Source: Gammaproteobacteria bacterium (lineage in GTDB: Bacteria > Pseudomonadota > Gammaproteobacteria > Pseudomonadales > Alcanivoracaceae). Taken from it: a stretch of DNA of 64,000 bases. Location: NCBI GenBank assembly GCA_018067045.1, contig JAGPVL010000027.1, positions 1 to 64,000 of the forward strand, given 5' to 3'. The notes below the pieces were generated by a model. It ran no database searches and was not told where the DNA came from. It saw only the letters and a program-made list of their open reading frames with translations. The position numbers and the translations under genes were made by a program. How positions within the stretch are numbered: the first letter of the stretch is position 1; each line of letters begins with the position of its first letter. Below, piece after piece: positions 31,361 to 41,096 of the stretch.

Positions 31361-32113
31361 ATGCTGTTAATTCCAGCCATTGATCTAAAAGACGGAAAAT
31401 GTGTTCGCCTGCGCCAAGGGCGTATGGAAGATGACACGGTTTTTTCTGATGACCCTGTTGCGGTTGCGGCGCATTGGGTTGATCTTGGTGCCCGACGCTT
31501 GCACCTAGTTGATTTAAACGGCGCCTTTGCTGGTGAGCCTGTTAACGGCGATGTGGTGAAGGCCATTGCGAAGAAGTTCCCGCAGTTGCCTATTCAGATC
31601 GGAGGCGGCATCCGCACCCCTGAGATTATTGAAGCCTATCTTTCAGCCGGCGTGCAGTGGCTTATTATTGGCACCAAAGCGGTTACTGATCCAGGTTTTG
31701 TGCGGGATATGTGCAAGCAGTTTGCCGGGCATATTATTGTTGGCCTTGATGCTAAAGACGGCATGGTAGCAACCGACGGTTGGGCCAATGTAACCGACGT
31801 TAACGTTACGGACTTAGCCCGCCAGTTTGAAGGCGACGGAGTGAGTGCCATCGTATATACGGATATTAGCCGTGACGGCATGCTGCAAGGCGTTAACGTT
31901 GATGCAACCGCGCGCTTGGCTGAAGCCATTTCGATTCCGGTCATTGCGTCTGGCGGCATTACTAATCTCGACGATGTGCGCGGTCTCTGTGCGGCATCAT
32001 CATCGGGTATTGAGGGTGCGATTACCGGCCGAGCAATTTACGAAGGCACGTTGGATTTTGCCGAAGGGCAGAAGCTATCCGATGAACTCACTGGCGCAGG
32101 CACTGGAGAGTAA
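31361..32113 (+). CDS. hisA: ProFAR isomerase HisA
   Basis: HisA isomerises ProFAR to PRFAR with a (beta/alpha)8 barrel. The 250-residue protein begins [19 protein letters not shown] with the catalytic Asp8. It holds the QIGGGIR phosphate loop, the second catalytic Asp in Y-T-D-I-S-R-D-G and an A-S-G-G phosphate site. It is 75 bp after hisH and two bases before hisF. Confidence 0.97.
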   Translation: MLLIPAIDLKDGKCVRLRQGRMEDDTVFSDDPVAVAAHWVDLGARRLHLVDLNGAFAGEPVNGDVVKAIAKKFPQLPIQIGGGIRTPEIIEAYLSAGVQWLIIGTKAVTDPGFVRDMCKQFAGHIIVGLDAKDGMVATDGWANVTDVNVTDLARQFEGDGVSAIVYTDISRDGMLQGVNVDATARLAEAISIPVIASGGITNLDDVRGLCAASSSGIEGAITGRAIYEGTLDFAEGQKLSDELTGAGTGE

Positions 32114-32115
32114 GC

Positions 32116-32889
32116 ATGGGTTTGGCGAAACGTATTATTCCTTGTCTGGATGTTGATAAAGGCCGTGTGGTTAAAGGCGTCCAGTTTGAAAATATTCGTG
32201 ACGCTGGCGATCCTGTTGAAGTGGCGCGGCGCTACAACGAAGAGGGTGCTGATGAGATCACCTTTCTCGATATTACCGCCAGCCACGATGGCCGTGACAC
32301 CATGCTGCAAACCGTTGAACGGATGGCAGCAGAAGTCTTCATTCCGCTCACCGTTGGCGGCGGTGTGCGCACGCTTGAAGATATTCGCAATCTGCTCAAT
32401 GCGGGCGCAGATAAGGTCAGCATCAATTCGGCGGCGGTAAACAACCCAGAATTTGTTCGCGACGCCGCGCAGCGCTTTGGCTCCCAGTGCATCGTGATTG
32501 CCATTGATGCGAAGAAAGTGAGCGCGGAAAGTGAAGCAAATCGATGGGAGATCTTTACCCACGGTGGCCGCAAGCCAACGGGTTTAGACGCCGTTGAGTG
32601 GGCAAAGAGAATGACGGACTATGGTGCCGGAGAAGTGCTGCTGACGAGCATGGATCGTGATGGCACTAAGAACGGTTTTGATATCGCACTGACGCGTGCT
32701 ATTGCGGATGCTGTTGCGGTGCCAGTGATTGCTTCCGGGGGGGTCGGTTCGTTGCAGCACCTTGTTGACGGAGTGCAGCTTGGTGGCGCAGATGCCGTAC
32801 TGGCAGCATCAATTTTTCACTTTGCCGAGCACACAGTCGGTGAGGCGAAAGAATATATGGCGGCCGCTGGTATCGAAATGCGCATGTAA
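32116..32889 (+). CDS. hisF: Imidazole glycerol phosphate synthase, cyclase subunit
   Basis: HisF uses ammonia from HisH to convert PRFAR to IGP and AICAR. The 257-residue barrel starts [20 protein letters not shown] with catalytic Asp11. It has the VGGGVRT loop, the second catalytic Asp in the L-T-S-M-D-R-D-G segment and the ASGGVG phosphate motif. It ends the his run. Confidence 0.97.
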   Translation: MGLAKRIIPCLDVDKGRVVKGVQFENIRDAGDPVEVARRYNEEGADEITFLDITASHDGRDTMLQTVERMAAEVFIPLTVGGGVRTLEDIRNLLNAGADKVSINSAAVNNPEFVRDAAQRFGSQCIVIAIDAKKVSAESEANRWEIFTHGGRKPTGLDAVEWAKRMTDYGAGEVLLTSMDRDGTKNGFDIALTRAIADAVAVPVIASGGVGSLQHLVDGVQLGGADAVLAASIFHFAEHTVGEAKEYMAAAGIEMRM

Positions 32890-33008
32890 TGTTGCCCAGC
32901 GGACATGTAGCGTAATTGTTCTGCTGAGTAACGGTGTGTAATGGCGATTGCCGCCAGTGATTGCGTTGCTATACTGCCAGATCAGCATAATAACAAAAGG
33001 AAGGGTAG

Positions 33009-33886
33009 ATGGGTGTCCGGACGCAGTCCCAACAGTCCTCAATACGGCGCGCAGTCGCGGCGACCGTTGCGCTTTGTCTTTCGTTTTTTGCTGCCACTTC
33101 CATTGCATTCGCCGATCAATCTGCCGTAAGCGGCTCTCCCAATAGTGTTCCTAACCGCTCTCCGTTAGATACGGGGCTTGATCCAGACTGGACATTAATT
33201 AGCGATCGTAATGATATTCAGGTCTATACCCGCCATCGCGAAAACTCGCGTTTAAAAACCTTTCGCGGCGTAACGAAGATTCAACTGGCGGATGAGTATG
33301 CTTTGTCTGGCCTGCTTAATGATTACGCTAATTTCCCTAAGTGGCTGCACTTTGTTGATAACGCAACGGAGTTTGATCGTGATAGTCCGCTTCGTCGCTA
33401 TATGCGTTTTGGTACCCATTTACCTTGGCCGTTAGCGGATCGAGAGGCGGTGCTGCGGGTCGATGTGCAGCAGAAGCTGACCAAGGAGAAGAGTCAATAA
33501 CGATGCATCTGAGCAATCGTCCTGACTTGTTGCCGCCTGATCCACGTTATGTGCGCTTCCCTGAAATGGAAGGTATTTTCAAATTTCGTCGACTCGACGA
33601 TGAGAATGCTGCAGAGGTGACCTATCAGTTGGTGCTTGATCCCGGCGGTTACATTCCGACTTGGCTGGCTAACTTATTATTGCGTGATGCTCCGTACTTC
33701 ACCCTAGAAAGACTGCGGCGCATTATTCGGGCTCAGGAATATCAGAATCGCTACGATGATTATTTGGAAATTCGTGGCCCGGGACGCCCAGATACGTTGC
33801 CAGCACCGCGTAGCTACATTTATGGCAACCCTCCTGCAGCGCCGATAGAGTATTTGGAGTTGGAAAAAACGAATCCTAAGGGTTAA
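33009..33886 (+). pseudogene. START-domain protein gene with a frameshift
   Basis: Two overlapping frames make one START/SRPBCC-like protein. The first (33009-33500) has a good ribosome site (AGGAAGG), a signal peptide ending A-F-A, and the domain's first half (WTLISDRNDIQVYTR to WPLADREAVLRVDVQQKLTKE). The second frame carries on from about 33490 (SITMHLSNRPDLLPPDP to the C-terminus at 33886) with no start of its own. Moving from frame one to frame two equals a one-base loss near 33480-33495. No slippery heptamer is visible, so an inactivating deletion or a sequence error is likelier than programmed shifting. The intact protein, about 290 residues, would bind lipids in the periplasm. Confidence 0.8.
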
Positions 33887-33894
33887 GGGGTAGA

Positions 33895-34791
33895 GTGGTG
33901 GAACAGGGACCTTTGATAGAGTACGGACTGCCCGCCGCGATATTTTTTATTATGATCGGCATGGGAATGACGCTATTGCCGAAGGATTTTCGTGAGGTGA
34001 TTATTGCCCCGCGCGCGACCTTCTTTGGTTTATTCGCTCAGCTACTTATTCTGCCTGTTGTTGCTTTTCTGCTCGCCGATGCGCTCTCTCTGTCGCCTGC
34101 TTTAGCGGTAGGCCTAGTCGTAATTGCTGCTTGTCCTGGCGGCACAACATCCAATTTGTTTGTCTATCTTGGCCGCGGCGACGTTGCTCTCTCCATTATT
34201 CTGACGGTATTAGCGAGCCTAATCACCATTGTTACGTTACCGGTCGTGGTAGGTTTTGCGCTTGAGCGTTATGCCGATGCAAGTGCAAGCCAAGTCGTAG
34301 AGCTGCCTGTGAAGAAGACGGTGGTGGCGTTGATTGCGATTATTCTCCTGCCAGTTGCGATCGGCATGACGATAAAGCGTTATGCGAATACGTTTGCGGT
34401 GCGCATGGAAAAGCTTGTCAGTGTGTTTGGTTTGCTGGTGTTGGTTGGGGTCATTGTGGCGATCTTGACGCAGCTCGGTGAGCGCATGCTGGAGCTGTTA
34501 TGGAAGGGTGGCTTAGCCGCTGCGCTGTTGAATATTATTGGCTTGGTTATTGGTCTTGCTGGCAGCAGGGTGATGGGCTTGTCGCGCGCGCAGAGTTTTT
34601 CCGTTGCGGTTGAATTGGGTATTAAAAACAGCACGCTCGGTTTGTTGGTGACGTTAACGCTACTGAGCTCTAGCGAGATGTCGGTTCCGGTAGCGGTATA
34701 TGGCGTGATGATGTTTGCGTTTGGTTTCTTGATGCTGGGCTATGCGCGTATAACCGGGGTTGGCTCTGGGGATAAGAAGTCCGCTGAATAG
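33895..34791 (+). CDS. Bile acid:sodium symporter (BASS) family transporter
   Basis: This 298-residue inner-membrane protein has about nine hydrophobic segments in the BASS arrangement. The sodium-site-like segment A-A-C-P-G-G-T-T-S-N lies near residue 85, and the E-L-G-I-K-N-S-T-L-G segment near residue 240. Relatives carry organic anions with sodium; the substrate is open. The start is GTG 33895 or the adjacent GTG 33898, after AAGGGGTAG. It lies eight bases after the START-domain gene, so the two are probably co-transcribed. Confidence 0.88.
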   Translation: MVEQGPLIEYGLPAAIFFIMIGMGMTLLPKDFREVIIAPRATFFGLFAQLLILPVVAFLLADALSLSPALAVGLVVIAACPGGTTSNLFVYLGRGDVALSIILTVLASLITIVTLPVVVGFALERYADASASQVVELPVKKTVVALIAIILLPVAIGMTIKRYANTFAVRMEKLVSVFGLLVLVGVIVAILTQLGERMLELLWKGGLAAALLNIIGLVIGLAGSRVMGLSRAQSFSVAVELGIKNSTLGLLVTLTLLSSSEMSVPVAVYGVMMFAFGFLMLGYARITGVGSGDKKSAE

Positions 34792-34818
34792 CTGAGCCCG
34801 TGGGCTGTTACTGCTCGC

Positions 34819-35595
34819 TTATGCGTCAGGCTTTTGTTCATTTTCTTGTTGCGCGGCCATCATTGGCGGAGCGTTTAACAGTTCGGAGGCGGGCACGAGT
34901 TTAACGCCGGCGCGTTCCAGTAAGGGTATGACGCCCTGCAGGTATTCAATCGTTTCAGGATAAGGGTGGCCAATCGCGATGGCGTGTCCGCGGCGCTTGG
35001 CAATACGAATAAGTTGATTGAACTGTTTATTAATGCTGTTTAAGTTTCGCTCGTTGTCGAGAAAAACATCTCGTCCCGCAGAGCGAAGGCCATTCTTCAT
35101 TGCGATCTTTTCCGCCACCGTGTCAGGGGTGGTGCGGCTATCAATAAAAAAATAATGATTTAGCGCAAGTTCTTGCATGAGCCACTGCATGGGTTTTTCT
35201 TCGGCCGTCAGAATGCTGCCCATATGGTTATTGAGCCCGCGTGCCTGAGGGATACGAATAAACGCCTGACGCACCGTTGTGACTAGCTTGGGGTGCGTCA
35301 TCTCATCTTTAATGCCGCCTTTGTCGAGTGGCCGCGTGCTGGCGGTCTCCATAGGCAGATGAATCATGACTTCTTTATTCATGCGGGCGGCGCGCTTTGC
35401 GAGTCGCGGCCCGTAAGGTGTTTCGGGGATGATGGCACAGGTGACATCGCCAGTCAGGTCGACGATGGCCTCACCGCGGGAGCGGTGATAACCGAGATCG
35501 TCGATGATAATAGCGATGCGTGGTAGTGAAGACGCGTTGTCTGCGGCAATTACGAATAACGGCCAGCAACAGAGCAGCGCGAGTACCGCTCTCAT
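34819..35595 (-). CDS. yibQ: Divergent polysaccharide deacetylase family protein (YibQ-like)
   Basis: The 258-residue protein has a signal peptide (MRAVLALLCCWPLFVIAADN) and the IAIIIDDLGYHRSRG segment of the divergent deacetylase clan, with I-H-L-P-M-E and the late I-A-I-G-H-P-Y-P motif. It is periplasmic with a NodB-like fold; its true activity is uncertain. Its start overlaps the ctpA stop by four bases. The envC-ctpA-yibQ order is conserved in gammaproteobacteria and suggests a cell-wall role. Confidence 0.88.
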   Translation of the reverse strand: MRAVLALLCCWPLFVIAADNASSLPRIAIIIDDLGYHRSRGEAIVDLTGDVTCAIIPETPYGPRLAKRAARMNKEVMIHLPMETASTRPLDKGGIKDEMTHPKLVTTVRQAFIRIPQARGLNNHMGSILTAEEKPMQWLMQELALNHYFFIDSRTTPDTVAEKIAMKNGLRSAGRDVFLDNERNLNSINKQFNQLIRIAKRRGHAIAIGHPYPETIEYLQGVIPLLERAGVKLVPASELLNAPPMMAAQQENEQKPDA

Positions 35596-36941
35596 TGAGC
35601 GTCCGTCTTGTTGTTTGTTGTTACGTCAGGTTTTTCGTTTTGTGCCTTATTGTTCTGAGTGTCGCGACGCGATGCTAGGTGTACGCCCTTGAGAATAGAA
35701 AGCGCTTCATATAACGCGTAATCACGGGACACTAAAGGCACTTCGCTGGCTGCCGGGTTGGCTTTATCTTTTGCAGTATTGTTTTCGAGGTGGCCGCGTA
35801 AATCGGCTTCGCGAACATTGCCGTCGTCGCTGGCCAGTTCTACCCGCGCGACCTCGGTGCGAATGTCAGGTGCGATACCCTCTGCCTGAATAGAGCGTCC
35901 GTTAGGCGTGTAATAGCGTGCGGTGGTGAGCTTTAATGCGCGCTCATCATGCAGAGGCATAATTGTTTGTACTGAGCCCTTACCAAAGCTGCGCTGACCA
36001 ATGATGATGGCGCGCTCTTGGTCTTGCAGGGCGCCGGCGACAATCTCGGAGGCGGAGGCAGAGCCAGCATTGATCAGCACAACCATTGGCACGCCTTTCA
36101 ACATGTCGCCTTTGGTTGCTGCGTAGTTGGTGCGACTTTCTTCCGCGCGGCCCTGGGTGTAAACGATCAGGCCATCATCAAGAAATAGATCTGCAATTTG
36201 AACGGCAGCGGTGAGTACGCCGCCCGGGTTGTTGCGTAAATCCAAAACCAAACCGTTTAGTGGCTCTTTCTTTAATAGCTTGGCCAGCGCCTTTTTTGTT
36301 TCGGTACCGCTTTGCCCTTGGAACTGAGTGACGCGAAGGTAACCATAGCCCGGCTCGAGCATATTGCTGCGGACGCTTTTAATTTGAATGCGATCGCGCT
36401 TGAGTGTGACTTTGCGAGGCTTTTGATCGCCGGCGGATAAAATAGTGAGTTCAACTTCGGAGCCGATTTCTCCGCGTAGTAGATCCACGGATTCTTGTAA
36501 GCCGAGCCCCTTGACGAAGGTGCTATCAATTTTCAGGATTAAATCACCTGCGTTGATGCCCGCGGCGCTTGCCGGAGTGTCGTCAATGGGAGAGACAACC
36601 TTGATAAATCCGTTTTCCAACGTGATCTCAATGCCTAGCCCGCCGAACTCGCCAGAGGTGGTCACTTGTAAATCATCGAATTCATTTGGCGTGAGATAAC
36701 TTGAATGTGGGTCGAGTTCGTAGAGCATGCCGCGTATGGCAGCTTCTAGCAGTGTTTTATCATCGACTTCGTCGATATACACGGCACGAATACGCTCCAT
36801 GACTTCGGCAAATACCCGTAGCTCGTTAACGGGGATGCCTTGTTGTTCAGCCTGCGTGTCGAGAGCAGGGTCGGCGGCAAAAGCCATGCTAGAGAAAACG
36901 GACAAGCTCGCGGCAAAAAGTACGGATAGGCGAAGGCGCAT
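35592..36941 (-). CDS. ctpA: S41-family C-terminal processing peptidase
   Basis: This periplasmic serine protease degrades or matures envelope proteins; in Pseudomonas, CtpA controls peptidoglycan cross-link hydrolases. The 449-residue protein has a signal peptide, a PDZ domain (GGLGIEITLENGFIKVVSPI onwards, about residues 90-180) and the S41 core with Ser in N-A-G-S-A-S-A-S-E-I and Lys in R-S-F-G-K-G-S-V-Q. The polar C-terminal tail is of low complexity. It follows envC with a 42-bp gap after the corrected EnvC end. Confidence 0.95.
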   Translation of the reverse strand: MRLRLSVLFAASLSVFSSMAFAADPALDTQAEQQGIPVNELRVFAEVMERIRAVYIDEVDDKTLLEAAIRGMLYELDPHSSYLTPNEFDDLQVTTSGEFGGLGIEITLENGFIKVVSPIDDTPASAAGINAGDLILKIDSTFVKGLGLQESVDLLRGEIGSEVELTILSAGDQKPRKVTLKRDRIQIKSVRSNMLEPGYGYLRVTQFQGQSGTETKKALAKLLKKEPLNGLVLDLRNNPGGVLTAAVQIADLFLDDGLIVYTQGRAEESRTNYAATKGDMLKGVPMVVLINAGSASASEIVAGALQDQERAIIIGQRSFGKGSVQTIMPLHDERALKLTTARYYTPNGRSIQAEGIAPDIRTEVARVELASDDGNVREADLRGHLENNTAKDKANPAASEVPLVSRDYALYEALSILKGVHLASRRDTQNNKAQNEKPDVTTNNKTDAQ

Positions 36942-36983
36942 AACGATTCGAAGTTCCCTGTTATTGGACGGCGATTGCGTTAA

Positions 36984-38144
36984 TTATTGCGGCAGTGTAA
37001 CACGGCTATTACACCAGCGGTCTGGGTTAACGGGCTTCCCGTCGCGGCGGATTTCAAAGTATAAACCGGCTTGCTCTGTGCCTCGTGAGTTGCCAGCGAG
37101 GGCGATGGTGTCGCCGGTGGAAACCCACTCTCCCACTTCGCGCATAAGGCTTTCGTTGTAACCGTAAAGTGTCAGGTAGCCGTGACCGTGATCGATGATG
37201 GTCAGCAGCCCGTAGCCGCGCAGCCAGTCTGAATACACCACTCTGCCACTATGGATGGCGCGTACCGGCTCACTTGGGGTTACTCGGAGAATGACACCGT
37301 TCCAGCGTACTGGGCCTTCGCGAATGGTGCCGAACCGTGCGCGCAGATCGCGGGTTACAGGCCACGGCAGTTTATTCGCGAGTTTACCAAACGGCGCACC
37401 GCTTGGATTTGCTGGAATATCGTTGAGAGTCTGCTGCATTTTTTTGAGTAGTGACTCGATACGTTTCTCGTCGCCGCGCATCTGTTCAAGCCGGTGAGTG
37501 TTGCTGTCGAGCTGTTTATTGAGACTGGCAAGAGTGGTGGCCCGTTCACCGCGGGCATTGTTGAGGAGTGTTTGCTGAGCGTTGACGGCATCTTGCCGCT
37601 TCAGCACGTCGTCGCGGGCTTGCTCAACCCGTTCTGCAAGCGCCAACAGGGCGGCGAGGTCTTTATTCAGCATCACGACACGTTCGGCCCGGGCGCTTTG
37701 GAAGTAGTCTTGGTAGCGCAGTAGCCGAGCCAAACGATCCGGTTGTTCTTGGTTGAGCAGCAGTTTTAACGTTTCTTGGCGGCCATTCATATAGCTGGCG
37801 CGGGCGGTTCGTGCCAGCCAGCTGACCTGCTTGATACGTTCGTTCGCCATGCTGACCTGTTCGTCTCGTAACGTTTTCAGGCGCTTGGCGGCTTTGGCCT
37901 GATCTTGCTCAAGAGTCCGTGCCTCGCGGGCTAGCTGGCTAATCTGCCGTTCGACCTTGCGCAGCGCGGCCTGTTCTTTGGTGCGCAAGCCGAGATCAGC
38001 GTTAATGCTTTGCTCGACCGAGCGCATTTGCTTGCGCAGGCCGTCGAGCTGGGCCCGTGATGCCGTCTCGGCGGCATAGGCGCGTGGGGCGAGCGCCGTG
38101 CTAACAAGGATAAGGGGCAGGCTTAGTAATAAAATTAGTCTCAT
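36984..38144 (-). CDS. envC: Murein hydrolase activator EnvC-like protein
   Basis: EnvC activates septal amidases in the periplasm. The protein of about 386 residues has a signal peptide (MRLILLLSLPLILVSTAL), a long coiled coil (about residues 25-240) and a C-terminal LytM/M23 domain (LRGYGLLTIIDHGHGYLTLYGY, about residues 310-335). The first zinc ligand of active M23 peptidases is not evident, as in other EnvC proteins, so it should regulate and not cut. I use the ATG at 38142-38144; the frame to 38243 is upstream extension. It precedes ctpA. Confidence 0.93.
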   Translation of the reverse strand: MRLILLLSLPLILVSTALAPRAYAAETASRAQLDGLRKQMRSVEQSINADLGLRTKEQAALRKVERQISQLAREARTLEQDQAKAAKRLKTLRDEQVSMANERIKQVSWLARTARASYMNGRQETLKLLLNQEQPDRLARLLRYQDYFQSARAERVVMLNKDLAALLALAERVEQARDDVLKRQDAVNAQQTLLNNARGERATTLASLNKQLDSNTHRLEQMRGDEKRIESLLKKMQQTLNDIPANPSGAPFGKLANKLPWPVTRDLRARFGTIREGPVRWNGVILRVTPSEPVRAIHSGRVVYSDWLRGYGLLTIIDHGHGYLTLYGYNESLMREVGEWVSTGDTIALAGNSRGTEQAGLYFEIRRDGKPVNPDRWCNSRVTLPQ

Positions 38145-38210
38145 GGCGACGCGTTTTACCTGATCCGACGCAAAGGGGAAAGGGCAGACGTGATGATCCG
38201 GCTGTCGTGC

Positions 38211-38219
38211 TGTTATACT
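38211..38219 (+). promoter_or_regulatory. Extended -10 promoter of the rhodanese-grxC-secB operon
   Basis: TGTTATACT is an extended -10 (TGn plus TATACT) 35 bp before the ATG at 38254. No good -35 hexamer is seen, which extended -10 promoters tolerate. Confidence 0.45.
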
Positions 38220-38253
38220 TGCCGCCCTCAAAGTACTGCTCAAGGTTTGCCCG

Positions 38254-38670
38254 ATGGATAAATTGATTGAATTTGCCAGCCAACATTACCTGCTGGTGTC
38301 CTCGTTTTCACTGTTGCTCGCGTATTTCTTTACCCTTGAGTCCCGTCGCTCCGGTAAACCGGTGACGCCTCAACAGGCGACAAATCTTGTGAATCGAGAG
38401 GAAGGCGTCATTGTTGATGTTCGCGATGCCGATGAGTTCCGTCAGGGACACATTGCCGGCAGCGTTAATATTCCGGCCAGCGAAATTGCTGAGCGTATTG
38501 CCGAACTGGAAAAGTATCGCGATAAACCGCTGATTCTAACCTGTAAAGGCGGGCCATCGGCGGCCGCGGCGGGCAAAGCATTAAAAGCGAAAGGTTTTAC
38601 CAATTTGATGCGTCTGCAGGGTGGTATACAGGGTTGGCGTGATGAGAAGCTGCCGGTAGTGAAAGCCTAA
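38254..38670 (+). CDS. yibN: Membrane-anchored rhodanese-like sulfurtransferase (YibN)
   Basis: The 138-residue protein has an N-terminal membrane helix (YLLVSSFSLLLAYFFTL), then a rhodanese domain with V-D-V-R-D-A-D-E-F, GHIAGSVNIP and the active-site loop CKGGPSA (Cys about residue 96). The YibN-grxC-secB order is conserved. It probably moves sulfane sulfur at the inner membrane face. Its stop overlaps the grxC start. Confidence 0.92.
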   Translation: MDKLIEFASQHYLLVSSFSLLLAYFFTLESRRSGKPVTPQQATNLVNREEGVIVDVRDADEFRQGHIAGSVNIPASEIAERIAELEKYRDKPLILTCKGGPSAAAAGKALKAKGFTNLMRLQGGIQGWRDEKLPVVKA

Positions 38671-38930
38671 TGCCTGACGTTTTGATGTATTCAACAGCAT
38701 GGTGTGGATTTTGTTCGCGGGCAAAACGGCTGTTGACGGATAAGGGTGTTGCGTTCGTGAATATTGATCTCGATGCAGAGCCCGCTCGGCGCGCAGAGAT
38801 GATGCAGAAAAGCGGTCAGCGCACGGTGCCACAGATTTGGATTAATGATGAGCATATCGGCGGCTGCGATGAGCTGTATGAACTTGAGCGTAATGGTAGC
38901 CTCGATAAAAAATTACAAGACAGGAGTTAA
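38670..38930 (+). CDS. grxC: Glutaredoxin 3
   Basis: This 86-residue cytosolic dithiol glutaredoxin has C-G-F-C at about residues 13-16 (AWCGFCSRAKRLL), the R-T-V-P-Q-I-W-I cis-Pro loop and G-G-C-D-E-L. It reduces disulfides with glutathione. Its stop overlaps the first ATG of secB. Confidence 0.95.
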   Translation: MPDVLMYSTAWCGFCSRAKRLLTDKGVAFVNIDLDAEPARRAEMMQKSGQRTVPQIWINDEHIGGCDELYELERNGSLDKKLQDRS

Positions 38931-39397
38931 TGATGAGTGAAGAGCCGCAACGCCAGCTTCAGGTGCAGCGTATTTATGTGAAAGACCTTTCTTTCGAAGT
39001 GCCTGGCGCTCCGCAGATTTTTTTGGAGCAGGGACAGCCTAAGGTTAACGTGCAACTGGCCAATCAGGCGCGCCGTCTTGGTGAGACGAGTGAGTTTGAA
39101 GTAGAAGTGACGGTGACGGTGACCGCCGAGGTAAATGAAAAAACAGCCTATATTGCAGAAGTAAAGCAAGCAGGTGTGTTTGTTATTTCTGGTGTGACTG
39201 ACGCAGAATTAGAGCAGATCTTGGGTTCTTATTGCCCTAATCTAATGTTCCCGTATGTACGAGAAACGATTTCATCGTTAATTGGCCGAGGCTCATTTGC
39301 GCCGTTCCATTTGCAGCCAATTAATTTTGACGCATTGTTTCAGCAAGCGCAGGCGAAGCGCGCAGCCGAGCAAGCGGAAAAAGAAACCGCACACTAA
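38930..39397 (+). CDS. secB: Protein-export chaperone SecB
   Basis: SecB is a tetrameric chaperone that delivers preproteins to SecA. The 155-residue protein has the QRIYVKDLSFEVPGAPQIF start, the central beta-sheet and the YCPNLMFPYVRETISSLIGRGSFAPFHLQPINFDAL signature region. Two ATGs (38930, 38933) follow the CAGGAG ribosome site; the second gives the usual M-S-E-E start. Confidence 0.97.
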   Translation: MMSEEPQRQLQVQRIYVKDLSFEVPGAPQIFLEQGQPKVNVQLANQARRLGETSEFEVEVTVTVTAEVNEKTAYIAEVKQAGVFVISGVTDAELEQILGSYCPNLMFPYVRETISSLIGRGSFAPFHLQPINFDALFQQAQAKRAAEQAEKETAH

Positions 39398-39415
39398 GCA
39401 AGTTTTCAGTGTGAC

Positions 39416-39448
39416 AAAAAAAGGGAGCTTTAGGCTCCCTTTTTTTGT
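39416..39448. terminator. Terminator between secB and trmL
   Basis: AAAAAAAGGGAGC-TTTA-GGCTCCCTTTTTTT forms a symmetrical stem with A and T tracts. It serves the convergent secB and trmL. Confidence 0.9.
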
Positions 39449-39466
39449 CTGTCTATTTCAGCTGAG

Positions 39467-39931
39467 CTAGCGAATATTGGCAAAACCCAGTTGCCGCAAA
39501 CCTTCGTAAAGAACCACCGCTGCGGTGTTGCTTAAATTGAGACTGCGGCTGTCTTTGAGCATGGGCACGCGCAGCCATTGTTGCGCTGGTATAGCGTCAA
39601 GGACGGTGTCAGGCAGGCCGCGTGTTTCGGGGCCGAACAACAGCACATCGTCTTCGGCAAAGGAGGCATCGGCGTAACAGATGCTGCCTTTAGTAGTGAT
39701 GGCGAAAATACGGCGCCCGCCCATACTGCTGAGAAAGTGGGCGTAATCGCGATAGGCAGAGACTTCGGCGAAGTCACGATAATCGAGGCCCGCTCTGCGC
39801 AGCTGCTTTTCTTCCAAGGTAAAACCTAGCGGTTCAATTAAGTGCAGGTGCGCGCCGGTATTTGCGCACAGGCGCATAATATTACCGGTATTCGGCGGAA
39901 TTTCAGGTTCATATAGGGCGATATGTAGCAT
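39467..39931 (-). CDS. trmL: tRNA (cytidine/uridine-2'-O)-methyltransferase TrmL
   Basis: This SPOUT methyltransferase modifies the wobble base of tRNA-Leu isoacceptors. The 154-residue protein has [20 protein letters not shown], the [10 protein letters not shown] knot loop and [15 protein letters not shown]. The length and all three motifs are typical. It is convergent with secB. Confidence 0.96.
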   Translation of the reverse strand: MLHIALYEPEIPPNTGNIMRLCANTGAHLHLIEPLGFTLEEKQLRRAGLDYRDFAEVSAYRDYAHFLSSMGGRRIFAITTKGSICYADASFAEDDVLLFGPETRGLPDTVLDAIPAQQWLRVPMLKDSRSLNLSNTAAVVLYEGLRQLGFANIR

Positions 39932-40142
39932 GGCTATGAGTATAGACCAGCGTGGCTAAGAATAAATCATTCTGTGTCGCTGCGGATCGCCTTGTCCTGT
40001 GCTATTTCTTGGTTTGTTTCTTAAGTGAGGTCCGTGGTGTGGCAGTTTCTTTTCGGCTGAGTGACGTTAGAGCCCCGCGATGTGGTTAAACTAGCCTGAT
40101 TCCGTGTGCAGCCATTAACGATGAATGCTGAGAGAGTAGCCT

Positions 40143-40592
40143 ATGCCTATTTGGGTTGATGCAGATGCCTGCCCTAAGACTGTTCGTGACATCGTGGTGC
40201 GCGCAGCGCAGCGTGCGCAAGTGGTCACAACGTTTGTTGCGAATCAGCGTGTGGTATTGCCACCGGGGCCGTATCTAAAAGCGATACAGGTGAGCGCAGG
40301 TTTTGATGTTGCGGATGATGAAATTGTTGCCCGTGTCAGTGCGGCAGATTTGGTGATTACACAAGATATTCCGTTAGCGGCGGAGGTTATCGAAAAAGGC
40401 GCTGTCGTTGTGACGCCGCGTGGTGAGCTAATGGATAAAGAGAATGTGCGGGCGCGTCTTAATATTCGAGACTTCATGGATACCATGCGCGCCAGCGGCG
40501 TGCAGACCGGCGGGCCGCCGCCGCTGTCGCAGACCGATCGGCAAGCGTTTGCGAATATCTTAGATCGCTATTTGGCCGGGTCGTTGAAATAG
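40143..40592 (+). CDS. yaiI: UPF0178 family protein (YaiI)
   Basis: The 149-residue protein has the family start [18 protein letters not shown], the [10 protein letters not shown] segment and the [11 protein letters not shown] motif of a PIN-like fold (DUF188). The biochemical function is not established. The 211 bp before it hold no gene. The globin gene follows after 22 bp. Confidence 0.93.
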   Translation: MPIWVDADACPKTVRDIVVRAAQRAQVVTTFVANQRVVLPPGPYLKAIQVSAGFDVADDEIVARVSAADLVITQDIPLAAEVIEKGAVVVTPRGELMDKENVRARLNIRDFMDTMRASGVQTGGPPPLSQTDRQAFANILDRYLAGSLK

Positions 40593-40614
40593 CGCACTTT
40601 ATGGAGGACATAAC

Positions 40615-41052
40615 ATGACGGGTTCGACGCTTCAGCCAGTATATGGAACGCTGGATGCTTCATTTGTCGCGGCTGGCGGTATTGCTGGCATCGAACAGTT
40701 AGTGAATGATTTTTATGATCAGATGGATGTGCTGCCGGAAGCGAAAGTGATTCGGGATATGCATCCTAAAGATCTCACGGTGTCTCGGGACAAGCTCGCG
40801 CGGTTTTTGTGCGCTTGGTTGGGTGGCCCGCGCCGTTACGCGGAGAAATACGGGTCGATTAATATTCCTGGGGCACATCAACATTTTAATGTCGGTGGTA
40901 GTGAGCGAGACGCGTGGTTGTTGTGTATGGAAAGGGCGATTGCACAGCAACCCTATTCGCAGGATTTCGCAACCTATCTGCTCCAGCAATTGCGCATTCC
41001 CGCAGAGCGGGTTAGGCAGGTGAGCCAGCGGCGCAGGGCAGAAGAACGCTAG
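40615..41052 (+). CDS. Group II truncated haemoglobin
   Basis: The 145-residue 2-on-2 globin has the family signature around the proximal histidine (GAHQHFNVG, about residue 84) and the G8 tryptophan in A-W-L-L-C-M. A phenylalanine/tyrosine-bearing N-terminal part (LVNDFYDQM) gives the B10 position. Likely roles are oxygen or nitric oxide chemistry in the cytosol. It has a GGAGG ribosome site and is probably cotranscribed with yaiI. Confidence 0.9.
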   Translation: MTGSTLQPVYGTLDASFVAAGGIAGIEQLVNDFYDQMDVLPEAKVIRDMHPKDLTVSRDKLARFLCAWLGGPRRYAEKYGSINIPGAHQHFNVGGSERDAWLLCMERAIAQQPYSQDFATYLLQQLRIPAERVRQVSQRRRAEER

Positions 41053-41096
41053 CTCTAGGGCGGCTGCTTTGACCTTGGGCTAACGCTGCGGCTACT

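Noticed and set aside
33480-33500. Programmed -1 frameshift in the START gene
   Set aside because: No X-XXY-YYZ heptamer or downstream pseudoknot is apparent; mutation or sequence error is simpler.
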